Source: Oscillospiraceae bacterium (GTDB lineage: Bacteria; Bacillota; Clostridia; Oscillospirales; Ruminococcaceae). From it: 36,102 nt of DNA. Position 1 is the stretch's first letter. Each line of letters begins with the position of its first letter. The stretch covers positions 1 through 36,102 of the forward strand of contig JAUNJJ010000028.1 in the NCBI GenBank assembly GCA_030533325.1, in the 5' to 3' direction. Shown piece after piece: positions 14,442-23,061 of this stretch. The position numbers and the translations under genes are program-made. The notes under the pieces are model-generated. The model had not been told where the DNA came from, made no database searches, and saw only the letters and a program-made list of their open reading frames with translations.

Positions 14442-17400
14442 TTTTGTCCATCTCCATCTTCACAGCGAGTACAGTCTTCTTGACGGAGCATGCCGGATAA
14501 AAGATATAGTAAAGCGTGCATCGGAACTCGGTCAGGATGCTGTTGCTGTTACTGATCACGGAGTTATGTACGGAGCAGTCGAATTTTACAACGAAGCGGT
14601 CAAAGCCGGTATAAAACCGGTTATCGGGTGTGAAGTGTATGTTGCACCGAGGACGAGATTTGACAAAGTTCATAAACTTGACAAGACTCCTTATCATCTT
14701 GTTCTTCTGTGCGAAAACAATCAGGGCTATCATAATCTTATGAAGCTCGTTTCCGAGGGATTTATCAGCGGATTCTACAGCAAGCCGAGGGTGGATACAG
14801 ACCTTCTTGAAAAATATCATGAAGGTCTTATCTGTATGTCTGCATGTCTGGCCGGTGAGGTAGCTGCGGAACTATCTGCCGGAAACTACAGCTCGGCTAA
14901 AAAAGCTGCATTAAAATATCAGCGGATATTCGGAAAAGATAATTTTTTTCTTGAAGTTCAGAATCACGGGACAGAAGAACAAAAAAGAATAATCCCTGAT
15001 CTGATAAGGCTATCAGATGAAACGGGCATTCCGCTTGCTGCATCAAACGATGTTCATTATATAAATAAAAGCGATGCGGAACTTCACAAAGTTCTTCTTT
15101 GTATCCAGACAGGCAGTACTGTTGATAATCCTTCAATGGAATTTCCGTCAGATGAATTCTATATGAAAAGCGAATCAGAAATGATGGAACTTTTCGGTGA
15201 TATTCCGGAAGCAGTAACTGTTACTTCGGAGATTGCTGAAAGATGCAGCGTAACAATAGATTTCGGAGCGGCACCTTTTCCGGAATTTCCTCTTGAGGAA
15301 GGAAACGATAAGCTTAAGTATTTCAGAAGTCTTTGCCTGAAGGGATTAATAAAAAGATACGGTGAAAATCCTTCAGCAGAAATTATCAGCAGAATGGAGC
15401 ATGAGATAAAAGTCATTTCTGAGATGGGGTATATAGACTATTATCTGATTGTATGGGATTTTATCAGATATGCAAGAAAACAGGGAATACCTGTAGGTCC
15501 CGGAAGAGGATCGGGGGCAGGCAGTCTGTGTGCCTACTGCATCGGGATAACCGCAATTGATCCTGTAAAGTATAATCTGATTTTTGAACGTTTTCTCAAT
15601 CCTGAAAGAGTAAGTATGCCTGACTTCGATATAGATTTCTGCGTCGAAAGAAGATCAGAGGTTATAGAATATGTAGCTTTGAAGTATGGAAAAGACCATA
15701 TTGCTCAGATAATAACTTTTGATACCATGCTTGCAAGAAGTGCAGTCAGAGACGCAGGGAGAGCTATGGGAATCCCTTACAGTATCTGTGACAGTACAGC
15801 AAAATTAATATCTTCTGAGCTTAATATTACTATTGACAGGGCTATGGAAAAAGAAGAAAGACTCAGGAAACTCTATGAAACTGATTCCACAGTAAAAAAA
15901 CTTATTGATATGGCCCGTAAGATAGAGGGAATGCCGGGAAATACATCTGTTCATGCTGCGGGAATCGTACTTGCCAGTGCCCCTGTAAGCGACTTTGTTC
16001 CTCTTCGTGTCAGCAATGATATGATTACGACTCAGTATCCTATGGCTGTTCTTGAAAGCCTTGGAATACTGAAAATAGATTTCCTTGCACTGAGAAACCT
16101 CACCATAATCAATAATTGTATTAATAAAATTAGGGAATCAGGAAGAACGATTGACATAAATTCTGTACCTGTTGATGATAAGGAAGTATTTGATATGCTT
16201 TCTGACGGAAAAACATCCGGTGTATTTCAGTTTGAAAGCAGAGGAATAAGATCTCTTCTTACAAAACTCAGGCCGGAGAGTATAGAAGACCTGACAGCAG
16301 CACTTGCCCTTTACAGACCAGGTCCTATGGAGTCTATTCCTGAATATATAAACAATAAAAATAATCCTGATAAGATTAAATATGACTGCGAGCAGCTCAG
16401 AAGCATTCTGGAGGTTACTTATGGATGCATAGTTTATCAGGAACAGGTAATGGAAATCTTCAGAAAACTTGCCGGTTACTCATACGGGGAAGCTGACATA
16501 GTACGAAGAGCAATGGCTAAGAAAAAACATGATGTAATGGAGAAAGAGAGAAAAAGGTTTATATACGGCAGTGATAAACCTGATTCTGAATGCCATGGCG
16601 CAACAGGCATTGGTATACCTGAAAAAACTGCAAGTAAAATATTTGACCGTATGTCTGCCTTTGCCTCTTACGCATTCAATAAATCGCATGCGGCAGCATA
16701 TGCTTATCTCGCATATCAGACAGCCTATCTGAGATGCCATTATTTTAAAGAATATATGGCATCGGTTATGACAGGGTGTATGGATAAAAACAACGGTAAA
16801 CTCATGAATTATATGAACGAATGCAGATCAGAGGGCGTCAGGATTATTGCTCCGTCTGTAAACCGAAGCAGCATGGATTTCACTGCTGTACCTGAAGGAA
16901 TAATCTTCGGACTTTCAGCAGTGAAAAATATAGGAAAGTCAATTGTTGATAATATTATTTCTGAAAGAAATGAAAATGGAAGATATAAATCACTCCGTGA
17001 TTTTGCCGTAAGAACAAAGTCTTTCGGAATCAGCAGAAGGATGACTGAGAGCCTGATCTGTGCAGGTGCATTTGACGGACTCGGGCTGAACAGGAGACAG
17101 ATGATTGAAAACATTTCCAGGCTCACTTCTGTTGACAGCAGTATGATTGACGGACAGCTTGACCTTTTCGGCGATTCCCCGCAGGACGACTGTTTTGTTC
17201 CGGAGACACCGGAATATCCGTTCGATGAGCTGATTGCAATGGAAAAGGAAGCAACCGGCATGTATATGTCAGGTCATCCTCTTACTCAGTATGAGCTTTT
17301 CAGAAAACTTCTCAGGATGCCGTCAGTTTCTGAAATAACTGAAAACTCTTCCGGAAAATATAATGATAATTCAGAGGTATCCTTTATTTGTATTGCCGGT

Positions 17401-17850
17401 GCAGAGAAAACACATATAACGAAAAAAGGGGATAAAATGATTTTCTTTACTTCGGAAGATATATCCGGAAGCATTGAATGTGTTTTGTTTCCTGATGCAT
17501 GCAGGAATTTCGGCAGGAAGATTTCAGTCGGAGCTGTACTGTATCTGACCGGCAGAATATCAGATAAGGACAGCAGCAGAAATATTATCGTCAGTTCTGT
17601 TTTTACATCGGATGAATTTTTATCTTTAATATCACGAAAAAAACTTTGTATAAATACTTCAGAAAAGGATTTACCGGAGGTGATAAGCAGAATTCCTCTT
17701 AACAGTACCGGAAATATGCAGGTGTGTTTTTATATTTCGGACAGAAAAAAGATGATATCACCGAAGGAAAATAACAGAATCACTTTCAGTGCTGAAAATC
17801 TGAAATTAATCTCTGAGAGAATATTTTCAGACAATATAGCCTTAATATAG
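14434..17850 (+). CDS. dnaE: DNA polymerase III alpha subunit DnaE
   Basis: C-family replicative or lagging-strand polymerase; in Firmicutes DnaE extends primers before PolC takes over. The 1138-residue protein opens with the PHP domain (HLHLHSEYSLLDG, 6-18). The catalytic acids are Asp399 and Asp401 in PDFDIDF, and the third is Asp549 in KIDFLALRNLT. The fingers region contains FQFESRGIRSLL and LYRPGPMESIPEYI. Tandem helix-hairpin-helix sequences (about 860-900) and an OB-fold (about 960-1050) follow. This is DnaE rather than PolC: no inserted exonuclease, PHP at the N-terminus. The GTG start overlaps the whiA stop by 8 bp and is preceded by GAAGGAA, so translation is probably coupled. No terminator hairpin follows. 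Confidence 0.97.
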   Translation: MSNFVHLHLHSEYSLLDGACRIKDIVKRASELGQDAVAVTDHGVMYGAVEFYNEAVKAGIKPVIGCEVYVAPRTRFDKVHKLDKTPYHLVLLCENNQGYHNLMKLVSEGFISGFYSKPRVDTDLLEKYHEGLICMSACLAGEVAAELSAGNYSSAKKAALKYQRIFGKDNFFLEVQNHGTEEQKRIIPDLIRLSDETGIPLAASNDVHYINKSDAELHKVLLCIQTGSTVDNPSMEFPSDEFYMKSESEMMELFGDIPEAVTVTSEIAERCSVTIDFGAAPFPEFPLEEGNDKLKYFRSLCLKGLIKRYGENPSAEIISRMEHEIKVISEMGYIDYYLIVWDFIRYARKQGIPVGPGRGSGAGSLCAYCIGITAIDPVKYNLIFERFLNPERVSMPDFDIDFCVERRSEVIEYVALKYGKDHIAQIITFDTMLARSAVRDAGRAMGIPYSICDSTAKLISSELNITIDRAMEKEERLRKLYETDSTVKKLIDMARKIEGMPGNTSVHAAGIVLASAPVSDFVPLRVSNDMITTQYPMAVLESLGILKIDFLALRNLTIINNCINKIRESGRTIDINSVPVDDKEVFDMLSDGKTSGVFQFESRGIRSLLTKLRPESIEDLTAALALYRPGPMESIPEYINNKNNPDKIKYDCEQLRSILEVTYGCIVYQEQVMEIFRKLAGYSYGEADIVRRAMAKKKHDVMEKERKRFIYGSDKPDSECHGATGIGIPEKTASKIFDRMSAFASYAFNKSHAAAYAYLAYQTAYLRCHYFKEYMASVMTGCMDKNNGKLMNYMNECRSEGVRIIAPSVNRSSMDFTAVPEGIIFGLSAVKNIGKSIVDNIISERNENGRYKSLRDFAVRTKSFGISRRMTESLICAGAFDGLGLNRRQMIENISRLTSVDSSMIDGQLDLFGDSPQDDCFVPETPEYPFDELIAMEKEATGMYMSGHPLTQYELFRKLLRMPSVSEITENSSGKYNDNSEVSFICIAGAEKTHITKKGDKMIFFTSEDISGSIECVLFPDACRNFGRKISVGAVLYLTGRISDKDSSRNIIVSSVFTSDEFLSLISRKKLCINTSEKDLPEVISRIPLNSTGNMQVCFYISDRKKMISPKENNRITFSAENLKLISERIFSDNIALI

Positions 17851-17871
17851 CAAATGTTTTTCTTTTAGGTC

Positions 17872-17899
17872 TTGACAAACTTTTTAAATGTAGTAAAAT
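17872..17899 (+). promoter_or_regulatory. Promoter of pfkA
   Basis: TTGACA (17872-17877), a 16-bp spacer and TAAAAT (17894-17899), located 22 bp after the dnaE stop. The predicted start near 17906 gives a leader of about 138 nt. Confidence 0.7.
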
Positions 17900-17905
17900 A
17901 TATAG

Positions 17906-18043
17906 TAGCGGGTTTTTTTAACATCCGCAATCAGATTCAGACATATATGGTTTTTATATACGAATAATATATCCTGTATTTAAAGATTGTATTGTAGGAC
18001 CATATTACATAACAAGCCTTTGGGCAGAATGGAGTATAAGAAT
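17906..18043 (+). promoter_or_regulatory. Long structured leader of pfkA
   Basis: The untranslated leader is unusually long for this window. GCGGGT (17908-17913) can pair with ATCCGC (17923-17928). Further on, ATATGG (17945-17950) can pair with CCATAT (18000-18005), just before the ribosome binding site GGAG (18031-18034). No known riboswitch is recognised. Confidence 0.3.
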
Positions 18044-19006
18044 ATGATCAAAACTATTGGTGTTTTAACAAGCGGCGGAGATGCGCCGGGAATGAATGCA
18101 GCAGTTCGCGCAGTAACCAGAACTGCTATCAGCAGAGGTATTAAGGTTTACGGAATCAGAAGAGGTTACAATGGACTTATCAATGGTGACATCATCGAAA
18201 TGAATGAACGTTCTGTTTCAGATATACTTCAGAAAGGTGGCACATGTCTTTACACAGCAAGATGTCCTGAATTCAGAACAGCTGAAGGTGTTGACAAGGC
18301 AGTTGAAAAATGTAAGGAAATTGGTCTTGAAGGTATTGTTGTAATCGGCGGTGACGGTTCATTCAGAGGAGCTGCTGATTTATCAGCAAAGGGTATCCTG
18401 TGCATCGGACTTCCGGGTACAATCGATAACGATATTGCCTGCACAGAATACACAATCGGCTATGATACAGCTATGAACACAGCTCTTGACATGGTTGACA
18501 AGATCAGAGATACAGCACAGTCACATGACCGCTGTAGCGTTGTTGAAGTAATGGGCAGAAATGCTGGTTATATTGCGGTTAATACAGGTATTGCATGCGG
18601 TGCAACAGAAATTATCACTCAGGAAATGCCTTACAATCTTGATGATATCGCAAGAAAAATGCTTGAAACAAGAAAAACAGGCAAACAGCACTTTATCATC
18701 GTTGTATCTGAAGGTGTAGGACATGCGCAGGAAATTGCACAGACACTTCAGGAGAAGACTGGTATCGAAGCAAGAGCGACAATTCTTGGTCATGTACAGC
18801 GCGGTGGTTCTCCGACATTAAGAGACAGAGTAGTGGCAAGTCAGATGGGGCACTATGCTGTTGAACTTCTTGAACAGGGTATCGGCAACAGAGTTGTTGG
18901 TATGCAGGCAGGAAAGATAGTTGACTTTGATATTCAGGAAGCGCTTTCAATGAAAAAACCTTACGAAGAGGAACTTCACCAGATTGCAAGAGAAATTGCT
19001 ATCTGA
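18044..19006 (+). CDS. pfkA: ATP-dependent 6-phosphofructokinase
   Basis: Phosphorylates fructose-6-phosphate to fructose-1,6-bisphosphate, the committed step of glycolysis. The 320-residue protein has the N-terminal GVLTSGGDAPGMNAAVRAV, the ATP-site GGDGSFRGA, the catalytic PGTIDNDIACTEYTIGYDTA, the substrate-binding EVMGRNAGYIA, and GHVQRGGSPTLRDR near the C-terminus. The GGDGS motif indicates ATP rather than pyrophosphate as donor (pyrophosphate enzymes usually have GGDDS). In-frame starts at 17987 (TTG) and 18029 (ATG) add residues not found in the family; ATG 18044 has GGAG 9 nt upstream. It has its own promoter and terminator. It sits directly after dnaE, the common clostridial order. 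Confidence 0.97.
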   Translation: MIKTIGVLTSGGDAPGMNAAVRAVTRTAISRGIKVYGIRRGYNGLINGDIIEMNERSVSDILQKGGTCLYTARCPEFRTAEGVDKAVEKCKEIGLEGIVVIGGDGSFRGAADLSAKGILCIGLPGTIDNDIACTEYTIGYDTAMNTALDMVDKIRDTAQSHDRCSVVEVMGRNAGYIAVNTGIACGATEIITQEMPYNLDDIARKMLETRKTGKQHFIIVVSEGVGHAQEIAQTLQEKTGIEARATILGHVQRGGSPTLRDRVVASQMGHYAVELLEQGIGNRVVGMQAGKIVDFDIQEALSMKKPYEEELHQIAREIAI

Positions 19007-19020
19007 TAGATTTACTGATA

Positions 19021-19060
19021 AAACAGCTTTTCCGGTTATTCCTGAAAAGCTGTTTTTTTT
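19021..19060 (+). terminator. Intrinsic terminator of pfkA
   Basis: AAACAGCTTTTC (19021-19032) pairs with GAAAAGCTGTTT (19044-19055) and the T run continues to 19060. Confidence 0.92.
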
Positions 19061-19072
19061 ATTTAAAAACAC

Positions 19073-19101
19073 TTGACTATTATATCCAAAAGTGTTAAAA
19101 T
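19073..19101 (+). promoter_or_regulatory. Promoter of the SseB-like gene
   Basis: TTGACT (19073-19078), a 17-bp spacer and TAAAAT (19096-19101), 46 bp before the ATG at 19148. Confidence 0.72.
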
Positions 19102-19147
19102 AAAAAAGATAGTTTATGATTTAAATCTTATTTAAGAGGTGGATAAA

Positions 19148-19966
19148 ATGAGCGAAAAAGAACAGAACGAAAAGAAATTTATCAAAGTAAGTGAGATAGA
19201 AAATCCTGCTCTTGTTTATGCTATGTACGAAATGAAAGAAAAAAAGACAAGAGAGGCTGAAGGAAAGTTTATTAGTGAACTCCGCAGAGCAAAATTTATT
19301 TCTCCGGCTATTGTTGAAGTTATGGGTCCGGACGGAGAATATAAGGTGGCTGACAATTCTTCAGAAAGAGGAGATACACGTATTCAGTTCATGATGCTTA
19401 CAACTGAGAGCGGAGCAAGATTTCTTCCGGCATTCACAAGTATGGATGAAGTAAGAAAGTGGCGTAAAGAGGAAAAGCTTCAGACTGTTGTATGTAACTT
19501 TGATCAGTATATGCGAATTGTCACATCAGATGCAGAAGGTCCGAGCGGTATAGCTATCGATCCGTTTGGTTCAAACATTCTTCTTTCACGTGAGCTTCTT
19601 GAAGGTCTCAGGAAGGCGATTGAAGAACAGCAGAAAACTCAGGTATATGTCGCTGACGTAAAGGAACATCCGGAAGAGCTTGAAACAGCTCTTACAGAAT
19701 TTTTTGATGAAAACGGACAGGTTGAAAAAGCATATATGCAGCTTATGAAGAGAGGGGAAACAGTAAGCTTTCTTCTTATAGTTGATCATGATATTCCTGA
19801 TGGTGCTTCAGATGAAGAGATTAAAAATATCAGGAAGGAGCTTTTTGATAAGATTGCTAATATCAGCAAACCAAAGCTTAAAGGAATGGCTCTCTCAATT
19901 GCAGCATTTGCTGATGATTTCGGAAGAAAAGCAGTCGACAACAAATTCCCGTTTTATACACGATAA
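19148..19966 (+). CDS. SseB-family protein
   Basis: A 272-residue cytoplasmic protein with two SseB-type parts. The N-terminal domain (about 50-155) contains MLTTESGARFLPAFTSMDEV and PFGSNILLSRELLEGL. The C-terminal domain (about 160-270) has TQVYVADVKEHPEELETAL and SFLLIVDHD. The family is named for the E. coli enhanced serine sensitivity protein; its biochemical role is not established, and relatives occur in secretion-linked loci. The start at 19148 has AGAGGTGGA just before it; the in-frame GTG at 19139 lies inside that ribosome binding site. Promoter and terminator placement suggest a single-gene transcript, although no clear terminator follows. Confidence 0.82.
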   Translation: MSEKEQNEKKFIKVSEIENPALVYAMYEMKEKKTREAEGKFISELRRAKFISPAIVEVMGPDGEYKVADNSSERGDTRIQFMMLTTESGARFLPAFTSMDEVRKWRKEEKLQTVVCNFDQYMRIVTSDAEGPSGIAIDPFGSNILLSRELLEGLRKAIEEQQKTQVYVADVKEHPEELETALTEFFDENGQVEKAYMQLMKRGETVSFLLIVDHDIPDGASDEEIKNIRKELFDKIANISKPKLKGMALSIAAFADDFGRKAVDNKFPFYTR

Positions 19967-20104
19967 AATGCAGTTATCGTTAAATATTCCGGATTCAAAA
20001 ATATAATTTTGTGCACATCGTTGCGATAGTATATAACAGAACTGATATATTTTTGTGCAAAGATACATATTTGTTTTATTTTTAATGATATGTATTAAAC
20101 TATA

Positions 20105-20133
20105 TTGACAATTCAATTCAGATGTGCTATAAT
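20105..20133 (+). promoter_or_regulatory. Consensus promoter of a small-RNA candidate
   Basis: A perfect TTGACA (20105-20110), 17-bp spacer and perfect TATAAT (20128-20133), with the start expected near 20140. It is 301 bp from the next gene and is followed by a hairpin terminator before that gene's own promoter. Confidence 0.82.
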
Positions 20134-20139
20134 ATAAAC

Positions 20140-20259
20140 ATGGTGAGGGAAAACAAAAAAGTTCCTTACCTGCTAACTTATGAAATTTTCTTATAAATAG
20201 TGTTTTTCTCATATCTCCTTTGGAAAGCCTTGTTCATTTGAACAAGGCTTTCTCCCTTT
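20140..20259 (+). ncRNA. Candidate small RNA of about 120 nt, family unknown
   Basis: The interval lies between a perfect sigma-A promoter and a hairpin with a modest T tract. The 5' part can form a stem: GGTGAGGGAA (20142-20151) pairs with TTCCTTACC, with one bulge and a loop rich in A. A single-stranded A/T-rich middle follows, then the 13-bp terminal hairpin. No open reading frame with a ribosome binding site is present. It lacks the SRP RNA GGAA-loop signature, has no T-box or tmRNA features, and is shorter than usual 6S RNA. It could instead be the leader of an unseen short transcript; the rpe gene has its own promoter downstream. Confidence 0.5.
20223..20258 (+). terminator. Terminator hairpin of the small-RNA candidate
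   Basis: GAAAGCCTTGTTC (20223-20235) pairs perfectly with GAACAAGGCTTTC (20240-20252), loop of 4 nt. The tail TCCCTTTT is a weak T tract. Confidence 0.72.
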
Positions 20260-20357
20260 TACAGGAAAGTTTGATGAAATAAATAAGTAAAAACTTTTGT
20301 CAGGTATTTAATATTTTCTTGTAATTAAATTTTAATAAAAAAAATATATAATTTTTG

Positions 20358-20386
20358 TTGACCTTGCAATGAAAATAAGGTATTAT
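20358..20386 (+). promoter_or_regulatory. Promoter of rpe
   Basis: TTGACC (20358-20363), a 17-bp spacer and TATTAT (20381-20386), about 47 bp before the rpe start. Confidence 0.7.
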
Positions 20387-20433
20387 ATATATGTATGTAA
20401 TTTAATCATTGTAATTTTTGGAGGTTGACTTTT

Positions 20434-21078
20434 TTGACAACATATATTTCCGCTTCTATACTTGGGGCCGATTTGCTTCACCTTGCTGAAGAATGCGACA
20501 GATTAAAGGCAAACAATGTTGATATGCTTCACTTTGATGTTATGGACGGTCAGTTTGTAAACAATATTTCATTCGGGCTTCCGGTTCTTGAGAAGTTAAG
20601 CAGGTATACTGATATTTTTAAGGATGTTCATCTTATGATAAGCGACCCTTTAAAATATATTCCTGATTTTGTCAGAGCTGGCAGCGACATGATTACATTT
20701 CATGTTGAAAGTAATTCGGATGCAGACCAGGTTATAGAAGCCATTAAGAATTCCGGTGTTAAATGCGGTATATCAGTTAAGCCAGGAACACCGGTTGAAA
20801 CTGTTTACAGGTATCTTGACAGGGTTGATATGGTACTTATAATGACAGTTGAACCTGGTTTTGGAGGACAGGGTTTTATACCTGAAACTGCTGAAAAAAT
20901 CAGAACACTCAGAAAATATATCACAGATAATAATATCAGCATCGATATTGAAGTTGACGGTGGTATAAACGAAAAAACTGTATCAGTAGTCAGGGAAGCA
21001 GGAGCAAATGTTCTTGTTTCAGGAAGTTATCTTTTTAATGCATCCTCAATGGCTGATGCAGTAGTTTCCTTAAAGTAA
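20434..21078 (+). CDS. rpe: Ribulose-phosphate 3-epimerase
   Basis: Interconverts ribulose-5-phosphate and xylulose-5-phosphate in the pentose phosphate pathway. The 214-residue TIM barrel shows ISASILGADLLHL, the metal/acid motif LHFDVMDGQFVNN, DVHLMISDP, and the phosphate-binding MTVEPGFGGQGFIPE and EVDGGINEKT. The start is TTG at 20434, 9 nt after GGAGG (20420-20424). The longer in-frame TTG at 20425 directly touches that site and adds residues not typical of the family. Its end overlaps the convergent mecA-like gene by 9 bp. Confidence 0.96.
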   Translation: MTTYISASILGADLLHLAEECDRLKANNVDMLHFDVMDGQFVNNISFGLPVLEKLSRYTDIFKDVHLMISDPLKYIPDFVRAGSDMITFHVESNSDADQVIEAIKNSGVKCGISVKPGTPVETVYRYLDRVDMVLIMTVEPGFGGQGFIPETAEKIRTLRKYITDNNISIDIEVDGGINEKTVSVVREAGANVLVSGSYLFNASSMADAVVSLK

Positions 21079-21645
21079 AATTTTACCCGAAAGTTTTTCA
21101 ACTGCACAGTTATCAATTACACATTCGAAGTATTCTACGGTCTGAGCTTCTATGATATTTCCGTACATACTCCGTAATCTGTGACTGTCAGCACAGTCTG
21201 CTATGCTTTTTGATTTTGACTGTTCAGATTCAATCAGTATTCTGAATATATTATTATAATGATAAAGCCTGCTGTTTTTACAGTAATCATTATAATACCT
21301 GACAAGATCTTTCGAAAATGAAATTATATCCTTGCAGTTTCCGGATTCAACAACAGTTTTTTCAGTAACTGAAGAATCGGAGTAATCATACTCATAAGAA
21401 TCTGAAGATACTGAGATATACAGTATGCATTTCTGACCGGAACCGGAAAATGCTTCTACATACAGTGTTTCATTAAAAAGATTAAGTCCGAGATGATTAT
21501 AAATTTCTTTTAATATATTTTTCAGAAGTTTTTTTGTGTTTTCATTGTATTCAGTCATTGAATCAAAGTCAAGTGAGTAGATTTTCAGCTCTTCAGATGA
21601 GAGGGAAACCTTTATTGTCAGACTGCTTAGCTTTTCTATTATCAT
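21070..21645 (-). CDS. mecA: MecA-like adaptor protein
   Basis: A 191-residue protein of the MecA family, adaptors that hand substrates to the ClpC/ClpP protease (ComK in Bacillus competence). The N-terminus MIIEKLSSLTIKVSLSSEEL and the stretch TKKLLKNILKEIYNHLG match the MecA N-terminal substrate-binding region. The C-terminal part has DLVRYYNDYCKNSRLYHYNN, then VEYFECVIDNCAVEKLSGKI, close to the MecA ending with its CIIKDNA-type strand. A Ser/Asp/Tyr-rich linker of about 25 residues joins them, as usual. GGGGGACGG precedes the ATG at 21645. The stop codon lies within the end of rpe on the other strand. Confidence 0.82.
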   Translation of the reverse strand: MIIEKLSSLTIKVSLSSEELKIYSLDFDSMTEYNENTKKLLKNILKEIYNHLGLNLFNETLYVEAFSGSGQKCILYISVSSDSYEYDYSDSSVTEKTVVESGNCKDIISFSKDLVRYYNDYCKNSRLYHYNNIFRILIESEQSKSKSIADCADSHRLRSMYGNIIEAQTVEYFECVIDNCAVEKLSGKILL

Positions 21646-21768
21646 TTTACCGTCCCCCGTTTATTAATATAATATCCCATAAAGCTTTATGTATTCACAA
21701 TAATATTATATACATTGAAAGAGTATAAAGTGAGATTAAAAACGTATTATTAAAAAGGAGAAAAATGT

Positions 21769-23043
21769 ATGAAAAAAAATAAAGGAATGAAAATATATAA
21801 ACAGAGAAGAAAAAAACGCGGAAACAACAGTCAGATCCTTTCTATTCTCGGTACATGTGCTGTAGTATTCGGTGTTGGTATATTCGGATACTATGTAGTA
21901 GCGGTGCCTGTTTATGATCTTGTAAAATCCATGGATGAACCTGAAAAAACAGTATCTGAAGATATACCTGTTGTTACGGAAGAGTATACTGAAGTTCCGG
22001 TTACTACATATAAAAGTTTTTTTGAGGACTCTGAATCAACTGTGCAGACAGAGAAGCCTGTAACAACTGTAGTTACGGATAAGGAGCTGGTTTCTACAAC
22101 TGTTACCTCTGAAGGCGGGGATGTTTCAGTAACAGAAGCTGCTACTGAAACTGAAACAAAGACACCAGCTCCTTCAGCAACGGTAAAGGGAGGATGTTAC
22201 TACCTTTCTGTTTCAGATATATCAAGTCTCAGCTCACTTAAAGAAAAACTTGATACAATTACAGGATGTACGTCGGTTGCTGTCCCGCTTAAGACTACCG
22301 GAGGAAAAGTAAACTATGCTTCTTCAGTAAGTACAGCTTCACTTTCAGGGGCAGTATCATCTGATCTTACACTTGAGGAAATAGTAAACGCCATAACTGA
22401 AAAAGGTCTGACTCCTGTGGCAGAATTCAGTACAGTTGCTGACAACATATATCCGAGAACATATAAAAAATCTGCATATCAGTTTGATGACGGATATACA
22501 GGCGAATGGCTTGACAACAGAGCGGAAGACGGCGGAAAACCATGGCTTTCACCGTTTTCTTCGGAAACATCCGAATATCTTTGCAGTCTTGTTGATGAAA
22601 TAACATCTGCCGGTATCAAAACTGTAATCTGCACAGATAACTATTTTCCGCCTTTCCGCGAAAAAGACCTTGGATATATCGGAGAAATTGTACAGTCTGA
22701 AACGCGCTACAAAGGACTTACTGATCTTGTAAACAAGCTTAATAACAGTGCTGCGTCAAACGGTGGCAAGACAATGCTCTCAGTTTCAGCAGCAGATATA
22801 TTCAATTCATCAGCTGAGGTATTTAAACCGGAAGAATTCGGTTCAATGCCTGTTGTCGTAACAATCAATATGAATGAATTATCAGAAGATTCAGTTTCAG
22901 CTGTTCTGAAAAAGCTTGACGGAATGACAGGAGGCATGAAGCTTGTTCCTTGTCTTGTAAGTGAAGGTCAGACTGAAACATGGGTTGAATCCTCTGTTAA
23001 TACATTCAAATCAATGGGATATGATATTTATATGATAAAATAA
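21769..23043 (+). CDS. Exported, membrane-anchored TIM-barrel-like protein (possible DUF4015 glycosidase-like)
   Basis: A 424-residue protein with a very basic N-terminus (KQRRKKRGNN) and one membrane helix (about 25-48). A Thr/Val/Glu-rich extracytoplasmic stalk follows (about 60-135), then a domain of about 280 residues. That domain repeats beta/alpha units and contains PWLSPFSSETSEYLCSLVDE and AGIKTVICTDNYFPP. These resemble the WLDPY...YLxDLAxE...GFDEIQFDYIRFP pattern of DUF4015 (putative glycoside hydrolase) domains. The match is partial and the acidic residues are not all present, so enzymatic activity is uncertain. It is first in an operon with FHA, SEDS and PBP genes (gap to the FHA gene 18 bp), so a role in wall synthesis or remodelling is likely. 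AAGGAG lies 8 nt before the ATG at 21769. No clear promoter could be fixed in the 123-bp divergent gap to mecA. Confidence 0.75.
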   Translation: MKKNKGMKIYKQRRKKRGNNSQILSILGTCAVVFGVGIFGYYVVAVPVYDLVKSMDEPEKTVSEDIPVVTEEYTEVPVTTYKSFFEDSESTVQTEKPVTTVVTDKELVSTTVTSEGGDVSVTEAATETETKTPAPSATVKGGCYYLSVSDISSLSSLKEKLDTITGCTSVAVPLKTTGGKVNYASSVSTASLSGAVSSDLTLEEIVNAITEKGLTPVAEFSTVADNIYPRTYKKSAYQFDDGYTGEWLDNRAEDGGKPWLSPFSSETSEYLCSLVDEITSAGIKTVICTDNYFPPFREKDLGYIGEIVQSETRYKGLTDLVNKLNNSAASNGGKTMLSVSAADIFNSSAEVFKPEEFGSMPVVVTINMNELSEDSVSAVLKKLDGMTGGMKLVPCLVSEGQTETWVESSVNTFKSMGYDIYMIK

Positions 23044-23061
23044 AATTGCGGGACGGTTTAT

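Larger units (their letters stand above)
19967..20433. other. 467-bp gene-free region between the SseB-like gene and rpe
   Basis: No protein gene is supported here. Bases 19967-20104 are A/T-rich with no clear signal. Then follow a consensus promoter (20105-20133), a probable small RNA ending in a 13-bp hairpin (20223-20252), about 95 bp of A/T-rich DNA, and the rpe promoter (20358-20386). Confidence 0.7.

Noticed and set aside
20140..20262. Riboswitch or attenuator leader of rpe
   Set aside because: The hairpin is followed by about 95 bp and then a good separate rpe promoter, so an independent RNA is the simpler reading.
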